The notes under the pieces are model-generated. The model was not told the DNA's origin. It made no database searches and was given only the letters and a program-made list of their open reading frames with translations. Shown here piece by piece: positions 49,677 to 56,952 of a DNA stretch of 64,000 nt (its first letter is position 1; every line of letters starts with the position of its first letter). Source of the stretch: a virus; IMG/VR virus record IMGVR_UViG_3300028844_005363, positions 1 through 64,000 of that record; one strand, 5' to 3'. The position numbers and the translations under genes were made by a program.

Positions 49677-49879
49677 TGAGAATAAAATCAGATATATGTC
49701 TAGGCATGATTGTAGGTGCACTAATGGTTATATTGTTAGGTGCTGTTGTGCAGACAGTTCAGCAACAAAATGAGTATGCTGAAGCAGCGGATGAGTGCGT
49801 ACAAAAGTTAATTAGTGATGGTGTTCCTCGTAATAACATCATGACATTGAAAGGCAAATGCTACTTGGGAGCAGAGTAA
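49676..49879 (+). CDS. Small membrane-anchored protein
   Basis: 67 residues. N-terminal anchor (ICLGMIVGALMVILLGAVVQTV) and a C-terminal domain with two Cys (ADECVQKLISDGVPRNNIMTLKGKCYLG) that may form a disulphide in the periplasm. It resembles small phage envelope proteins; function unknown. Confidence 0.62.
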   Translation: MRIKSDICLGMIVGALMVILLGAVVQTVQQQNEYAEAADECVQKLISDGVPRNNIMTLKGKCYLGAE

Positions 49880-49880
49880 T

Positions 49881-50051
49881 ATGTATACGATAGCAATTAA
49901 AAAACATAGTGATGGTTCAGTACTTAAAACAATCGGTAGTTCAGCAACACAACGTGGTCTTCAACGTACCGAGAATGGTGTGAACATTAATTTAAACCAT
50001 GAGGAATACTACACTGAGATTGTAGATAAGGATGATATTGAAAGTGAATAA
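49881..50051 (+). CDS. Small hypothetical protein
   Basis: 56 residues, ATG at 49881, two nt after the previous stop. Reads MYTIAIKKHSDGSV...RTENGVNINLNHEEYYTEIV, a beta-type small domain; the GVNINLNHE pattern looks like a recurrent phage early protein. Its end overlaps the DUF4326 gene by 20 nt. Confidence 0.6.
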   Translation: MYTIAIKKHSDGSVLKTIGSSATQRGLQRTENGVNINLNHEEYYTEIVDKDDIESE

Positions 50052-50388
50052 TTGGAACCAACGTATTCTGATAGGTAAAGTCGGTAAAGAACTTACTGGC
50101 TTTAAGAATATCAGAATTGATAGAGCTACAGCATTGGGTAATCCTTATGTGCTGTACCGTCCAGAGGACAGAGAGGGTGTATGTGAATCTTACAAACACT
50201 TCTTAGACCATGAGCTTGATAAGCAAGAGAATCAGCCTCTATTGGAACTGTTCGAGCATATCTTTGATTTGGTATGTGATGGTCACGTAGTTAACCTACA
50301 GTGCCATTGTACGCCGTTACAGTGCCACGGTGAGGTTATAAGAGATAAGTTAATTCATTATCTTGAGCTTCATGAAGTAGAATTTTAA
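50032..50388 (+). CDS. DUF4326-like protein
   Basis: 118 residues. The blocks RIDRATALGNPYVL, REGVCESYKHFL and the Cys/His pattern LQCHCTPLQCHGEVIRDKL match DUF4326, a domain of phage and bacterial proteins with a probable metal site. The ATG at 50032 lies inside the end of the preceding ORF; a GTG at 50044 is an alternative start. Biochemical role unknown. Confidence 0.75.
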   Translation: MILKVNNWNQRILIGKVGKELTGFKNIRIDRATALGNPYVLYRPEDREGVCESYKHFLDHELDKQENQPLLELFEHIFDLVCDGHVVNLQCHCTPLQCHGEVIRDKLIHYLELHEVEF

Positions 50389-50389
50389 G

Positions 50390-50415
50390 CACCCTTCGGG
50401 GTGTTTTATTTTTTT
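50390..50415 (+). terminator. Rho-independent terminator
   Basis: CACCC (50390-50394), TTCG, GGGTG (50399-50403), then a T-rich run of 12 bases. Confidence 0.85.
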
Positions 50416-50480
50416 AAGCCAAATAAAACACACGAGAACTGTATCACCTCCGCTAATCATCTTCTGCGCGCGCTGATTAA

Positions 50481-50491
50481 GTGCTTCGCAC
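50481..50491 (+). promoter_or_regulatory. vRNAP-type hairpin promoter
   Basis: GTGC-TTC-GCAC, third exact copy, 54 nt before the ATG at 50546 and upstream of the RNAPII genes, whose early expression is required in N4. Confidence 0.75.
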
Positions 50492-50545
50492 ATGTGGTGG
50501 GAATAATCCCTTTATTTAAAAACCAACCACCATTGGAGATATATC

Positions 50546-50806
50546 ATGGCTTTAACAAAGACTAAGAAAACTGCTGCTAAAAACGATAACTTTGAACAGG
50601 CTGATGCGTTCATGAATTTAGAGTTAGTCGATAAGCACAACAAACGTCACAGCATTTCTAAAGGCTTACCACTTCATATTAAGAATTGGTTAATGGCTCA
50701 AATGATTACTGCTGCTGGCGAAGACCCAGATTTAGAGTTCAACCTTGTAGGTAAAATTACAATTGTTGTTCCTGATGCTGAGCGTGAGCAAATTGCTTTC
50801 ACGTAA
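50546..50806 (+). CDS. Hypothetical protein upstream of RNAPII genes
   Basis: 86 residues, ATG with GGAGATA upstream. Lys-rich N terminus, then HKNKRHSISKGLPLHIKNWLMAQMI-type sequence and a beta-type end (LEFNLVGKITIVVPD). Position fits the small early proteins that in N4 precede or assist RNAPII, but no homology can be claimed. Confidence 0.65.
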   Translation: MALTKTKKTAAKNDNFEQADAFMNLELVDKHNKRHSISKGLPLHIKNWLMAQMITAAGEDPDLEFNLVGKITIVVPDAEREQIAFT

Positions 50807-50826
50807 TTTGTTAGATTGTTAAATTT

Positions 50827-50858
50827 GGGTAAGCATTCGTGCTTACCCTTAATTTTTT
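50827..50858 (+). terminator. Rho-independent terminator
   Basis: GGGTAAGCA (50827-50835), TTCG, TGCTTACCC (50840-50848), then TTAATTTTTTT. It lies between the small early gene and RNAP1, so it may tune the level of RNAPII. Confidence 0.88.
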
Positions 50859-50879
50859 TGGTACATAGAGGATACCCGA

Positions 50880-51806
50880 ATGTCAGATGAATTAATGTTA
50901 CAACAGGTGATGATAGAGCGTACTCACAACCGCCGTGAGATAGGTAATATCATTCGTAATGAGATTATTGGCTCATACAATGAAGGTGACTTCACACCAC
51001 TGGATACAGCCATAGAATTGTTAGAGGAATGGTTGTGGTTAGATGACCATGGTTACAAATCTAAGAATGATAGAGTTAGGGCTTTAAGAGCTGATCCAGA
51101 TTTCAGTGCTGAAGAAGTAATACTTAATATTCTTACATGTTTATTGAGTTCACCAACAGCATCTACCATTCAAAATGTAGCTGCTTATGCTGCGTCAACA
51201 TTCGACCTTGGTGATATTTATAATAACATTAAGACTGCTTCAGAAATGATAGCTGTGATGGTTGATGCAGACCTGTATGACATTATTCTACCTAAGAATA
51301 GTGAGACTGGTTCATTGATGGTAGAAGCTAACTTTCAGCTAACTGAAGATGTCATTAGTGATATTGCTATGCGTCATTATTTACCACCAATGTTAGTTAA
51401 ACCAAACAGAGTAACTAACAATTTTGATTGTGGTTACATGACTGTTCGAGAGCATTTAGTTCTTAAAGCGCATAACTCAGATAACGTAGCACCGTTAAAT
51501 TATGAAGCCATAAACATTACTAATGCTATCCCTTTAAGCCTTGATACTCATATGCTTCAGTGGAAAGAAGAGATTACCGAGAAGCACGATACGATGGCTA
51601 AGATACTTAACTTCGAGCGTATGGCTAAAGCTTCAAGAAGAGTATATGACCTGATGCTTCGTAACGGTAATAAGTTCTACGCGCCTAATAGATATTGCGC
51701 TCGCGGACGTATGCACATGCAGGGATACCACATCAATCTGCAGAGTAATAAATACAAGCGCTCGTTAATTAATCTTAATAAAAAAGTCTTAATTGGAGGT
51801 ATCTAG
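50880..51806 (+). CDS. RNA polymerase II subunit 1 (N4 gp15-like)
   Basis: 308 residues, the N-terminal part of a split T7-type polymerase. The C-terminal block YCARGRMHMQGYHINLQSNK (about 273-292) aligns with the T7 RNAP DWRGRVYAVSMFNPQGND region, and the protein ends about 17 residues later, as expected if the palm and fingers are on a second polypeptide. Together with 52522-53508 it forms the middle-gene polymerase. Start ATG at 50880 with GAGGAT ribosome binding site. Confidence 0.87.
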   Translation: MSDELMLQQVMIERTHNRREIGNIIRNEIIGSYNEGDFTPLDTAIELLEEWLWLDDHGYKSKNDRVRALRADPDFSAEEVILNILTCLLSSPTASTIQNVAAYAASTFDLGDIYNNIKTASEMIAVMVDADLYDIILPKNSETGSLMVEANFQLTEDVISDIAMRHYLPPMLVKPNRVTNNFDCGYMTVREHLVLKAHNSDNVAPLNYEAINITNAIPLSLDTHMLQWKEEITEKHDTMAKILNFERMAKASRRVYDLMLRNGNKFYAPNRYCARGRMHMQGYHINLQSNKYKRSLINLNKKVLIGGI

Positions 51807-52267
51807 TGCAAAGTCGTATGCATACTAAGAATCACCCGCATCCTACAGTGTTAGAGGTGATCCGTATTCGTAAGAATAAGCAAGCTATTTGGGATAGCTT
51901 GTTAGGTGATAAGTCTCCCACCACCTTTGGTGACTTGGTTGAGAGAAATGGTTGGAACCAACTAACGGCTATGAGAGGTGGTGGTAAGTCAGTATTTGCT
52001 GGTTTGTATGGTAAAGCCTTAAACAATGACTTCTCTCCGGACTTCGCAAAATTAGAAGCTATGGCAGCAGCCCATCAAGTCAAAATGCTTGATACATTTG
52101 GTTTGCTTAGTGATAACCATATTTATAATCCTAGTGAAGATTATAAAAATCCAGCACATCAATGGGGTATCCATGATGAGTACCATCCAAAGAAGATTAG
52201 AACCCTTGGGCATCAAGGGATACTACATAACTATGACTTCCCCGTAATTACAGTGAGAAACCCATGA
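51806..52267 (+). CDS. Hypothetical protein inserted between RNAPII subunits
   Basis: 153 residues. GTG start at 51806 overlaps the RNAP1 stop by one base and has a good GGAGG 8 nt upstream. Basic N terminus, then TTFGDLVERNGWNQLTAMRGGGKSVFAGLYG and a His/Tyr-rich C terminus (GIHDEYHPKKIRTLGHQGILHNYDF). No T7-polymerase motif, and no part of the polymerase is missing from the flanking subunits, so it is an added gene. Not recognised. Confidence 0.7.
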   Translation: MQSRMHTKNHPHPTVLEVIRIRKNKQAIWDSLLGDKSPTTFGDLVERNGWNQLTAMRGGGKSVFAGLYGKALNNDFSPDFAKLEAMAAAHQVKMLDTFGLLSDNHIYNPSEDYKNPAHQWGIHDEYHPKKIRTLGHQGILHNYDFPVITVRNP

Positions 52268-52494
52268 GCAGAGCAGAAAAGCGTAGATACGAGCGTCAAC
52301 GTAAACTTGAAGTAGCTAGGAACGAAAAGCTTATTATGGAAAGTTTAACGGGTGAAGATTCGGATGATCATAGAAATATTGGTTGGGATATGCCATTCAC
52401 ATTCGATGAAACTCCGCGACGTAACATTACTAAAGCCAGAGGTGGTATTACCAAACAAGGTAAAACTAAATACCCAATTCGTAAGAAACTTTAA
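52264..52494 (+). CDS. Hypothetical basic protein inserted between RNAPII subunits
   Basis: 76 residues. The ATG overlaps the previous stop (ATGA). Basic helical N terminus (RAEKRRYERQRKLEVARNEKL), an acidic patch and a basic C terminus. Likely nucleic-acid contacting, unassigned. Confidence 0.68.
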   Translation: MSRAEKRRYERQRKLEVARNEKLIMESLTGEDSDDHRNIGWDMPFTFDETPRRNITKARGGITKQGKTKYPIRKKL

Positions 52495-52521
52495 TTAACT
52501 TCAATGTAGAGGATTGAACTA

Positions 52522-53508
52522 ATGGAACAATACACGCCGTACGAGTACCTGAAAATAGATGTTTGTAACAACTTCGGCTTGGATAAATTGTTATGGAGCC
52601 AGCGCATACAATGGTTCAATGATAATGAAGCCAACTTATATGACTTGGTAGAACAGTCTGATAATAGTTGGGGTTTCATCAAAGCATTGAACGCGGTTGA
52701 AGATGCTAAAGCACATAAACCTACCGGTCATATTATGGGGCTAGATGCCACAGCGTCAGGACCACAAATCATAGCGTGTCTTACTGGCTGCATAACATCA
52801 GCTAGACAGGTGAACTTAGTCAATACAGGTAAGCGTGAAGATGCATACCTAAACATGACTACTCACATGGATGATAAGTTTGGTTTGCAAATAGAACGGG
52901 ATGATATTAAGCCAGCACTAATGACTACATTCTACGCGTCTACAGCTAAGCCAAAGGAAATATTCGGTAAAGATACACCTGAGCTAGCAGCATTCTATGA
53001 TGCATTAGAAGCTAAGTTTCCGGGCTGTGTAGAGTACCTGAGTGACGTTCAAAGCTTATGGAACCCAGAAGCCTTAGAATACAGTTTCACGTTACCTGAT
53101 GGTCATGTGGCGCGCTTCAAGGTCATGGAAACCATGGAAGCTAGAATTGAAGTAGGTGAGATTAAATCATCATTTACGTACCAAACCAAAGTTAATGCAG
53201 CTATGGATTTTGGCTTATCGTTACAAGCTAATATCGTACAAGCTATTGATGGTTGGATTGACCGTGAAATGAAGATACGTGCATACAAGCAAGGTTGGGA
53301 AGTCATATCAATATTTGATGATTGGCGAGCCAGTCCTAATAATATGCAACAGCTTCGTCAGAACTATGTAGACATACTTTGTGAGCTTGCTGATATGGAT
53401 ATACTTTCAAGTATATTAAGTGAGATTGCAGGTGAAGATATAGTGTTCGAAAAGCTAAGTGATAATCTATCAGATTACATTAAAGATGCTGAATATCCAT
53501 TGAGTTAA
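52522..53508 (+). CDS. RNA polymerase II subunit 2 (N4 gp16-like)
   Basis: 328 residues, catalytic half of the split T7-type polymerase. GLDKLLWSQRIQWFNDNEANLY (19-40) aligns with the T7 GVDKVPFPERIKFIEENHENI block. Motif A is GLDATASGPQIIACL (D75), motif B DDIKPALMTTFYAST (K130) and motif C SIFDDWRASPNN (D266). In motif C the usual His of the HD pair is Phe. LQANIVQAIDGWIDREM precedes it as in T7. It transcribes middle genes with subunit 1 in N4. ATG with GAGGATTG upstream. Confidence 0.9.
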   Translation: MEQYTPYEYLKIDVCNNFGLDKLLWSQRIQWFNDNEANLYDLVEQSDNSWGFIKALNAVEDAKAHKPTGHIMGLDATASGPQIIACLTGCITSARQVNLVNTGKREDAYLNMTTHMDDKFGLQIERDDIKPALMTTFYASTAKPKEIFGKDTPELAAFYDALEAKFPGCVEYLSDVQSLWNPEALEYSFTLPDGHVARFKVMETMEARIEVGEIKSSFTYQTKVNAAMDFGLSLQANIVQAIDGWIDREMKIRAYKQGWEVISIFDDWRASPNNMQQLRQNYVDILCELADMDILSSILSEIAGEDIVFEKLSDNLSDYIKDAEYPLS

Positions 53509-53513
53509 AAGAT

Positions 53514-53569
53514 ACTAACCTAGGGGAGGTGCACTACGTGCACTTTGCTTGGGTTAGTTAACTTTTTTT
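53514..53569 (+). terminator. Terminator after RNAPII operon
   Basis: ACTAACC (53514-53520) pairs with GGTTAGT (53552-53558), enclosing a perfect GTGCAC-TAC-GTGCAC triloop hairpin (53529-53543), followed by seven T. The inner triloop hairpin has the same T-N-C form as the early promoters, but the outer stem and T run make termination more likely. Confidence 0.7.
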
Positions 53570-53680
53570 CTACTAGAACTCACCGATTAAATTGGTAAGA
53601 ATTTTAGGGAAAAAGATAGTAAATTGAAAATCTAACTATCTATAAACTAACTTTTAAAATCATACCCTTTTTGACTGTTC

Positions 53681-53723
53681 ATACCCTATAAGATGCCTCT
53701 ATCATTTTATAGGGTATTTTTTT
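53681..53723 (+). terminator. Rho-independent terminator
   Basis: ATACCCTATAA (53681-53691) pairs with TTATAGGGTAT (53707-53717), then seven T in a row. Second terminator in the gap between RNAPII and the dUTPase. Confidence 0.85.
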
Positions 53724-53736
53724 ATTAGGAATACAA

Positions 53737-54555
53737 ATGAAATCAGTATTAGATACACAATTTAAGATAGTACCGGAAGCAGGCGAACCAACTAAGTTAA
53801 AGTTTGACCCAATTCAGTTATATCATATGTGTGAATTACAGGATGAAGCTAATACAGCTATGTCATCTTCAGCGTGGCGTGATAGTACAGATGATTCTTT
53901 ATGGTATTACCGTGCGATCAACAATGAGCTAGCAGAGCTTGCTACTCACATTGGTATCAAATGGTGGAAGAACGAGCATCCTACAGATGAAATCGAAAAA
54001 GCAGCTTTTGCCCAGGCACGTATGGAAGTAGTAGATATTCTGCACTTTGCTTTGTCTTACGTAATTCGTGATATTCATAAGAAAGTACAAGAACCATTGT
54101 ACGACACGATTGTACAAATGCCAGCATTACAGTACCCAGTCCTCATTCCATTAGGTCGCTTTGCAGGTAACGATGCAGCAATGCTAAATACTACTTATGA
54201 CACGGTTACTATCAACGATTTTGTTGAACAGTGCCAATTCGTAACGCTAGCGAATGCAGGCTTACCACTAAACTACCTGCTTGTATTGGCTGAGATGCTT
54301 GGTTTCACAGCACAAGAACTCTACGTGACTTATATAGGTAAGAATATACTTAACAAGTTCCGTACTGCTAACGGTCAGCGTGATGGTTCATACTTGAAAA
54401 TTTGGAACGGTATTGAAGATAACGAATACTTATCATCATTCCTGAATAACCATTTTGAAACTAATGATCAACCAACAGGTATTGATGATGTTATGGATTA
54501 CCTAACAGGTGTTTATGCAAACCATGTAGACCAAGGTACCGCTACTCGCGGTTAA
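53737..54555 (+). CDS. Dimeric all-alpha dUTPase
   Basis: 272 residues. Family blocks: ELQDEANTAMSS near residue 33, WYYRAINNELAELATHIGIKWWK (E-x-x-E metal helix), ARMEVVDILHFALSYV (E-x-x-D helix) and KNILNKFRTANGQRDGSYLKIW with EDNEYL, all typical of dimeric dUTP/dCTP pyrophosphatases. It would remove dUTP and supply dUMP for the ThyX-like enzyme at the window end. ATG with TTAGGAAT upstream. Confidence 0.92.
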   Translation: MKSVLDTQFKIVPEAGEPTKLKFDPIQLYHMCELQDEANTAMSSSAWRDSTDDSLWYYRAINNELAELATHIGIKWWKNEHPTDEIEKAAFAQARMEVVDILHFALSYVIRDIHKKVQEPLYDTIVQMPALQYPVLIPLGRFAGNDAAMLNTTYDTVTINDFVEQCQFVTLANAGLPLNYLLVLAEMLGFTAQELYVTYIGKNILNKFRTANGQRDGSYLKIWNGIEDNEYLSSFLNNHFETNDQPTGIDDVMDYLTGVYANHVDQGTATRG

Positions 54556-54563
54556 GGAAGTAT

Positions 54564-55034
54564 ATGTTTAAGTTTATTAGAAAGCTGTTCAGAAAGAAGC
54601 ATAAATTTACAGGTACTCGTTTTACAAAGCGCCGTGTTGTATGCCCTTCAAAAGGTGATGCGTATTTGTTGTACTACAACAGAAATCTGGATTTATGGTT
54701 CACTTACGCAGAACTTTCAGATTACTACACCGCAGCGCAGTTGACTAAGTACACGGTACTTTCCCCTAGTGAAGATACAGAAACATCAGATGATGCTGCA
54801 TGGTTTAAGCATGGTTGGCAAGATAACCACGAAGTGACTGACCCTGCTCTTAGATCTGAAGGATACACTCACGATGTAAGTCCTACTAGAAGGTTCAATA
54901 GAGATCAGTACCACAGCAGCCATGATAATAGCAGTAATGTTGGTATCTCTGATAGCGGTAGTTACAGTTCGTCTAGTGACAGCAGTAGTAGTAGTTGTTC
55001 TGGTGGTGGATTTTCAGGAGGTGGTTGCGATTAA
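54564..55034 (+). CDS. Hypothetical protein with Ser/Gly/Cys-rich tail
   Basis: 156 residues. N-terminal basic amphipathic stretch (FKFIRKLFRKKHKF), a globular middle (CPSKGDAYLLYYNRNLDLWFTYAELSDYYTAAQLTKYTVL) and a low-complexity tail of Ser runs ending CSGGGFSGGGCD, like tails of some membrane-facing proteins. Nine nt after the dUTPase gene. Function unknown. Confidence 0.7.
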   Translation: MFKFIRKLFRKKHKFTGTRFTKRRVVCPSKGDAYLLYYNRNLDLWFTYAELSDYYTAAQLTKYTVLSPSEDTETSDDAAWFKHGWQDNHEVTDPALRSEGYTHDVSPTRRFNRDQYHSSHDNSSNVGISDSGSYSSSSDSSSSSCSGGGFSGGGCD

Positions 55035-55045
55035 GTAATAATAGT

Positions 55046-55065
55046 AGGGCGCGGTTCCGCGCTCT
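55046..55065 (+). promoter_or_regulatory. GC-rich hairpin before small-gene operon
   Basis: Perfect stem GCGCGG/CCGCGC (55049-55062) extended by AGG/TCT, 33 nt before the ATG at 55099. Same position as the early promoter hairpins, but the loop is GTTC-like, not a clean triloop. Variant promoter or terminator. Confidence 0.4.
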
Positions 55066-55098
55066 ATTCCCAATTTTTTATTCACCATAGGAATAAAT

Positions 55099-55341
55099 AT
55101 GAGCCAAATTTCATATACTCAATGGCTTGCAGAGAACTCTTATCGTGCAGACGAGATGGTCTCTGAAGCTCAAGTTATTTCAACAGGCACAGTTAAAGAA
55201 AAAATCGAAGAAATTATCAGCTATGAAGAAAAATCTGAAATTCTCTTTGAGATAGTAAAACCTCAAACTAGTAAAACGTTGCGTGAAATCACAGCTGCTG
55301 AATTACGTGAACTTGCCCTTAATTTTAAGGATGGTTTGTAA
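55099..55341 (+). CDS. Hypothetical small protein
   Basis: 80 residues, ATG with AGGAATA upstream. Acidic helical (VKEKIEEIISYEEKSEILFEIVK) with C terminus TAAELRELALNFKDGL, similar in style to the tail of the protein at 55746-56129. TAATG overlap with the next gene. Confidence 0.68.
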   Translation: MSQISYTQWLAENSYRADEMVSEAQVISTGTVKEKIEEIISYEEKSEILFEIVKPQTSKTLREITAAELRELALNFKDGL

Positions 55342-55688
55342 TGATAGCGGTACACAGGCAAAAATTAATTCCTGGGCTTGCAATACCTTTAACTGGTGCT
55401 TTAGTTGCAGCTAGTGTTGCTTTTCGTACTCGCGACCCAATCAAGTTTGTCCTCCCAATTTTTGGTAACACAGTAGAAAAAGCAAACCAAAAGCGTATCG
55501 CTGAGAGTAATGAAGCTTGGACTGAAATATTCAAGTTCATTAATGAAAATTACTATCACGATAAGGAACATACTTACGTGATGCTGACAACCAAAATTTA
55601 TGGTAATCGTTCTGTAATTTTCGTAGAAATAGAAGACCCTCAAGAGGTGAGTAAAGATGAAAAGCTTAGAATACAAACAAAAGTATAA
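55341..55688 (+). CDS. Hypothetical protein
   Basis: 115 residues. A hydrophobic segment near the N terminus (IPGLAIPLTGALVAASVAF-like, about 11-29) and an alpha/beta remainder (YVMLTTKIYGNRSVIFVEIED). Its end overlaps a 29-codon gene by 32 nt. Not recognised. Confidence 0.65.
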   Translation: MIAVHRQKLIPGLAIPLTGALVAASVAFRTRDPIKFVLPIFGNTVEKANQKRIAESNEAWTEIFKFINENYYHDKEHTYVMLTTKIYGNRSVIFVEIEDPQEVSKDEKLRIQTKV

Positions 55689-55746
55689 TGCTTTGATTGA
55701 TGAATTACATGGCGCACTTGTCATTAATTCTAAGGGTGGTTTGTAA
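55657..55746 (+). CDS. Tiny gene encoding a helix shared with its neighbour
   Basis: 29 residues (MKSLEYKQKYNALIDELHGAL then INSKGGL). ATG at 55657 with a GAGGTG ribosome binding site and TAATG coupling to the next gene. The segment YKQKYNALIDELHGAL repeats the C-terminal FKQKYSALVAELRGAL of the next protein, so it is unlikely to be chance. It may be a minimal partner or decoy of that helix. Confidence 0.5.
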   Translation: MKSLEYKQKYNALIDELHGALVINSKGGL

Positions 55747-56129
55747 TGAGAGTACAAAACCACTTAGCACAGTTAGCTGGTAAGCAGATAAACCAACTGT
55801 GCAAAAACACTGATGAAGCTAAGGCACTCGCTGTTACAGTCCTTATGGATTTGATGAACCTATCAAATCAAGAAGAGCTTCATTTGTCAGTTGGTCCACT
55901 AAAATTTTCAATCATTGTTGAAGAGTCAGACGTCGGACTTGATTTAAAAGAACGTGACCTCCAAGGCGACACTACTTACGTAGATAAAGTCACTGAAGGG
56001 ATGCAAAAATTTGGCATGCCGGTAACGTTTCATGAGCCACCAGCACCTACAGTAGATTTCAAACAAAAGTACTCTGCCTTAGTTGCTGAGTTACGTGGCG
56101 CACTTGCAGAGCTTGCAGCGAAGATTTAG
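55746..56129 (+). CDS. Hypothetical protein with KQKY helix
   Basis: 127 residues. Helical N terminus, a beta stretch (LHLSVGPLKFSIIVEES), a Pro-rich linker (HEPPAPTVD) and a C-terminal helix FKQKYSALVAELRGALAELAAK that is shared with the tiny gene before it. TAATG overlap with that gene. Function unknown. Confidence 0.68.
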   Translation: MRVQNHLAQLAGKQINQLCKNTDEAKALAVTVLMDLMNLSNQEELHLSVGPLKFSIIVEESDVGLDLKERDLQGDTTYVDKVTEGMQKFGMPVTFHEPPAPTVDFKQKYSALVAELRGALAELAAKI

Positions 56130-56162
56130 CTTTTGAAATCACGCAAATATTGGAGAACCAAA

Positions 56163-56501
56163 ATGACTAAAAAAGTGTTAGTAGAAATGCTTGCTTCAGA
56201 CCTGCATTTACTAGGCGAGCATCGTGTTGTTAGTACTGATGTATGTTTACTTGAAGTACTTAACCAAAACATAACTCACTTTGATGAGTTGTCTGATTAT
56301 GAGCAATCACAAGTAGTTGAAGATTGTGCCGAATCAATTAAAGAAGATGCTTCAGGTATTTTCACAGAAATTTACTTAGGGCGTTGTCCTCAAAAAGATA
56401 CCCGTACATACACTCTTTTAGACCATGGAGTGTACTACGAAGGTAACTACATTGAAGACGGTGATGTACTTACAATTGATGTTTATAAGGACTCCGTGTA
56501 A
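56163..56501 (+). CDS. Hypothetical protein
   Basis: 112 residues from the ATG at 56163 (TTGGAGAA ribosome binding site), preferred over an in-frame start at 56133. Acidic; LNQNITHFDELSDYEQSQVVEDCAESIKE, then beta-type GVYYEGNYIEDGDVLTIDVY. TAATG overlap with the next gene. Confidence 0.66.
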   Translation: MTKKVLVEMLASDLHLLGEHRVVSTDVCLLEVLNQNITHFDELSDYEQSQVVEDCAESIKEDASGIFTEIYLGRCPQKDTRTYTLLDHGVYYEGNYIEDGDVLTIDVYKDSV

Positions 56502-56944
56502 TGAATAATGTAAATTTTAGTGAATTGACTGATGCACAACTAGCTGTTGTGTTGGAAGCCATACGCCGCACTATAAAGCAAGGTAAACCAGCTTTCTCTA
56601 CTGTTGTAGGTGATTGTGTATACCGCACTCCTGAAGGCTTACGTTGTGCTGTAGGCTCTATTATTGAAAACAAACTCTGCACTCCTGCTATAGAGAAAAG
56701 AAGTATCAATGTAGGGGTAGTACAAAGAGCAGTATTCGCTAGCTTCCCTGGTGTTGATTTAGATAATCCAGCGTTTATTAGTATCATGGCAACTGTTCAG
56801 ACCGCGCATGATCAGGTAGCGACAGCAGATGATGATGAAACAGATTTTCGAGAAGCTTTTGTTACTCGATTGAGCGCCACATTCCCCTCAGTGGTTATGT
56901 CAATAATCCGTGGATATGTGGATTTTTATAAATCAAAAGACTAA
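56501..56944 (+). CDS. Hypothetical protein with GLRCAVG motif
   Basis: 147 residues. The block CVYRTPEGLRCAVGSIIENKLCTPAIE belongs to a recurrent phage and plasmid family with a (Y)RTPDG..CAIG signature of unknown function; the remainder is helical (QTAHDQVATADDDETDFREAFVTRL). Coupled to the preceding gene. Confidence 0.68.
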   Translation: MNNVNFSELTDAQLAVVLEAIRRTIKQGKPAFSTVVGDCVYRTPEGLRCAVGSIIENKLCTPAIEKRSINVGVVQRAVFASFPGVDLDNPAFISIMATVQTAHDQVATADDDETDFREAFVTRLSATFPSVVMSIIRGYVDFYKSKD

Positions 56945-56952
56945 GGAAAATA

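Noticed and set aside
51806-52267. HNH or other homing endonuclease between the RNAPII subunits
   Set aside because: The protein is His/Asn-rich but I see no ordered HNH, GIY-YIG or LAGLIDADG motif, so no nuclease was called.
53529-53543. GTGCAC-TAC-GTGCAC as an early promoter
   Set aside because: It obeys the loop rule but sits within a larger stem ending in a T run, and the next gene begins almost 200 nt later beyond another terminator, so it was listed as a terminator.
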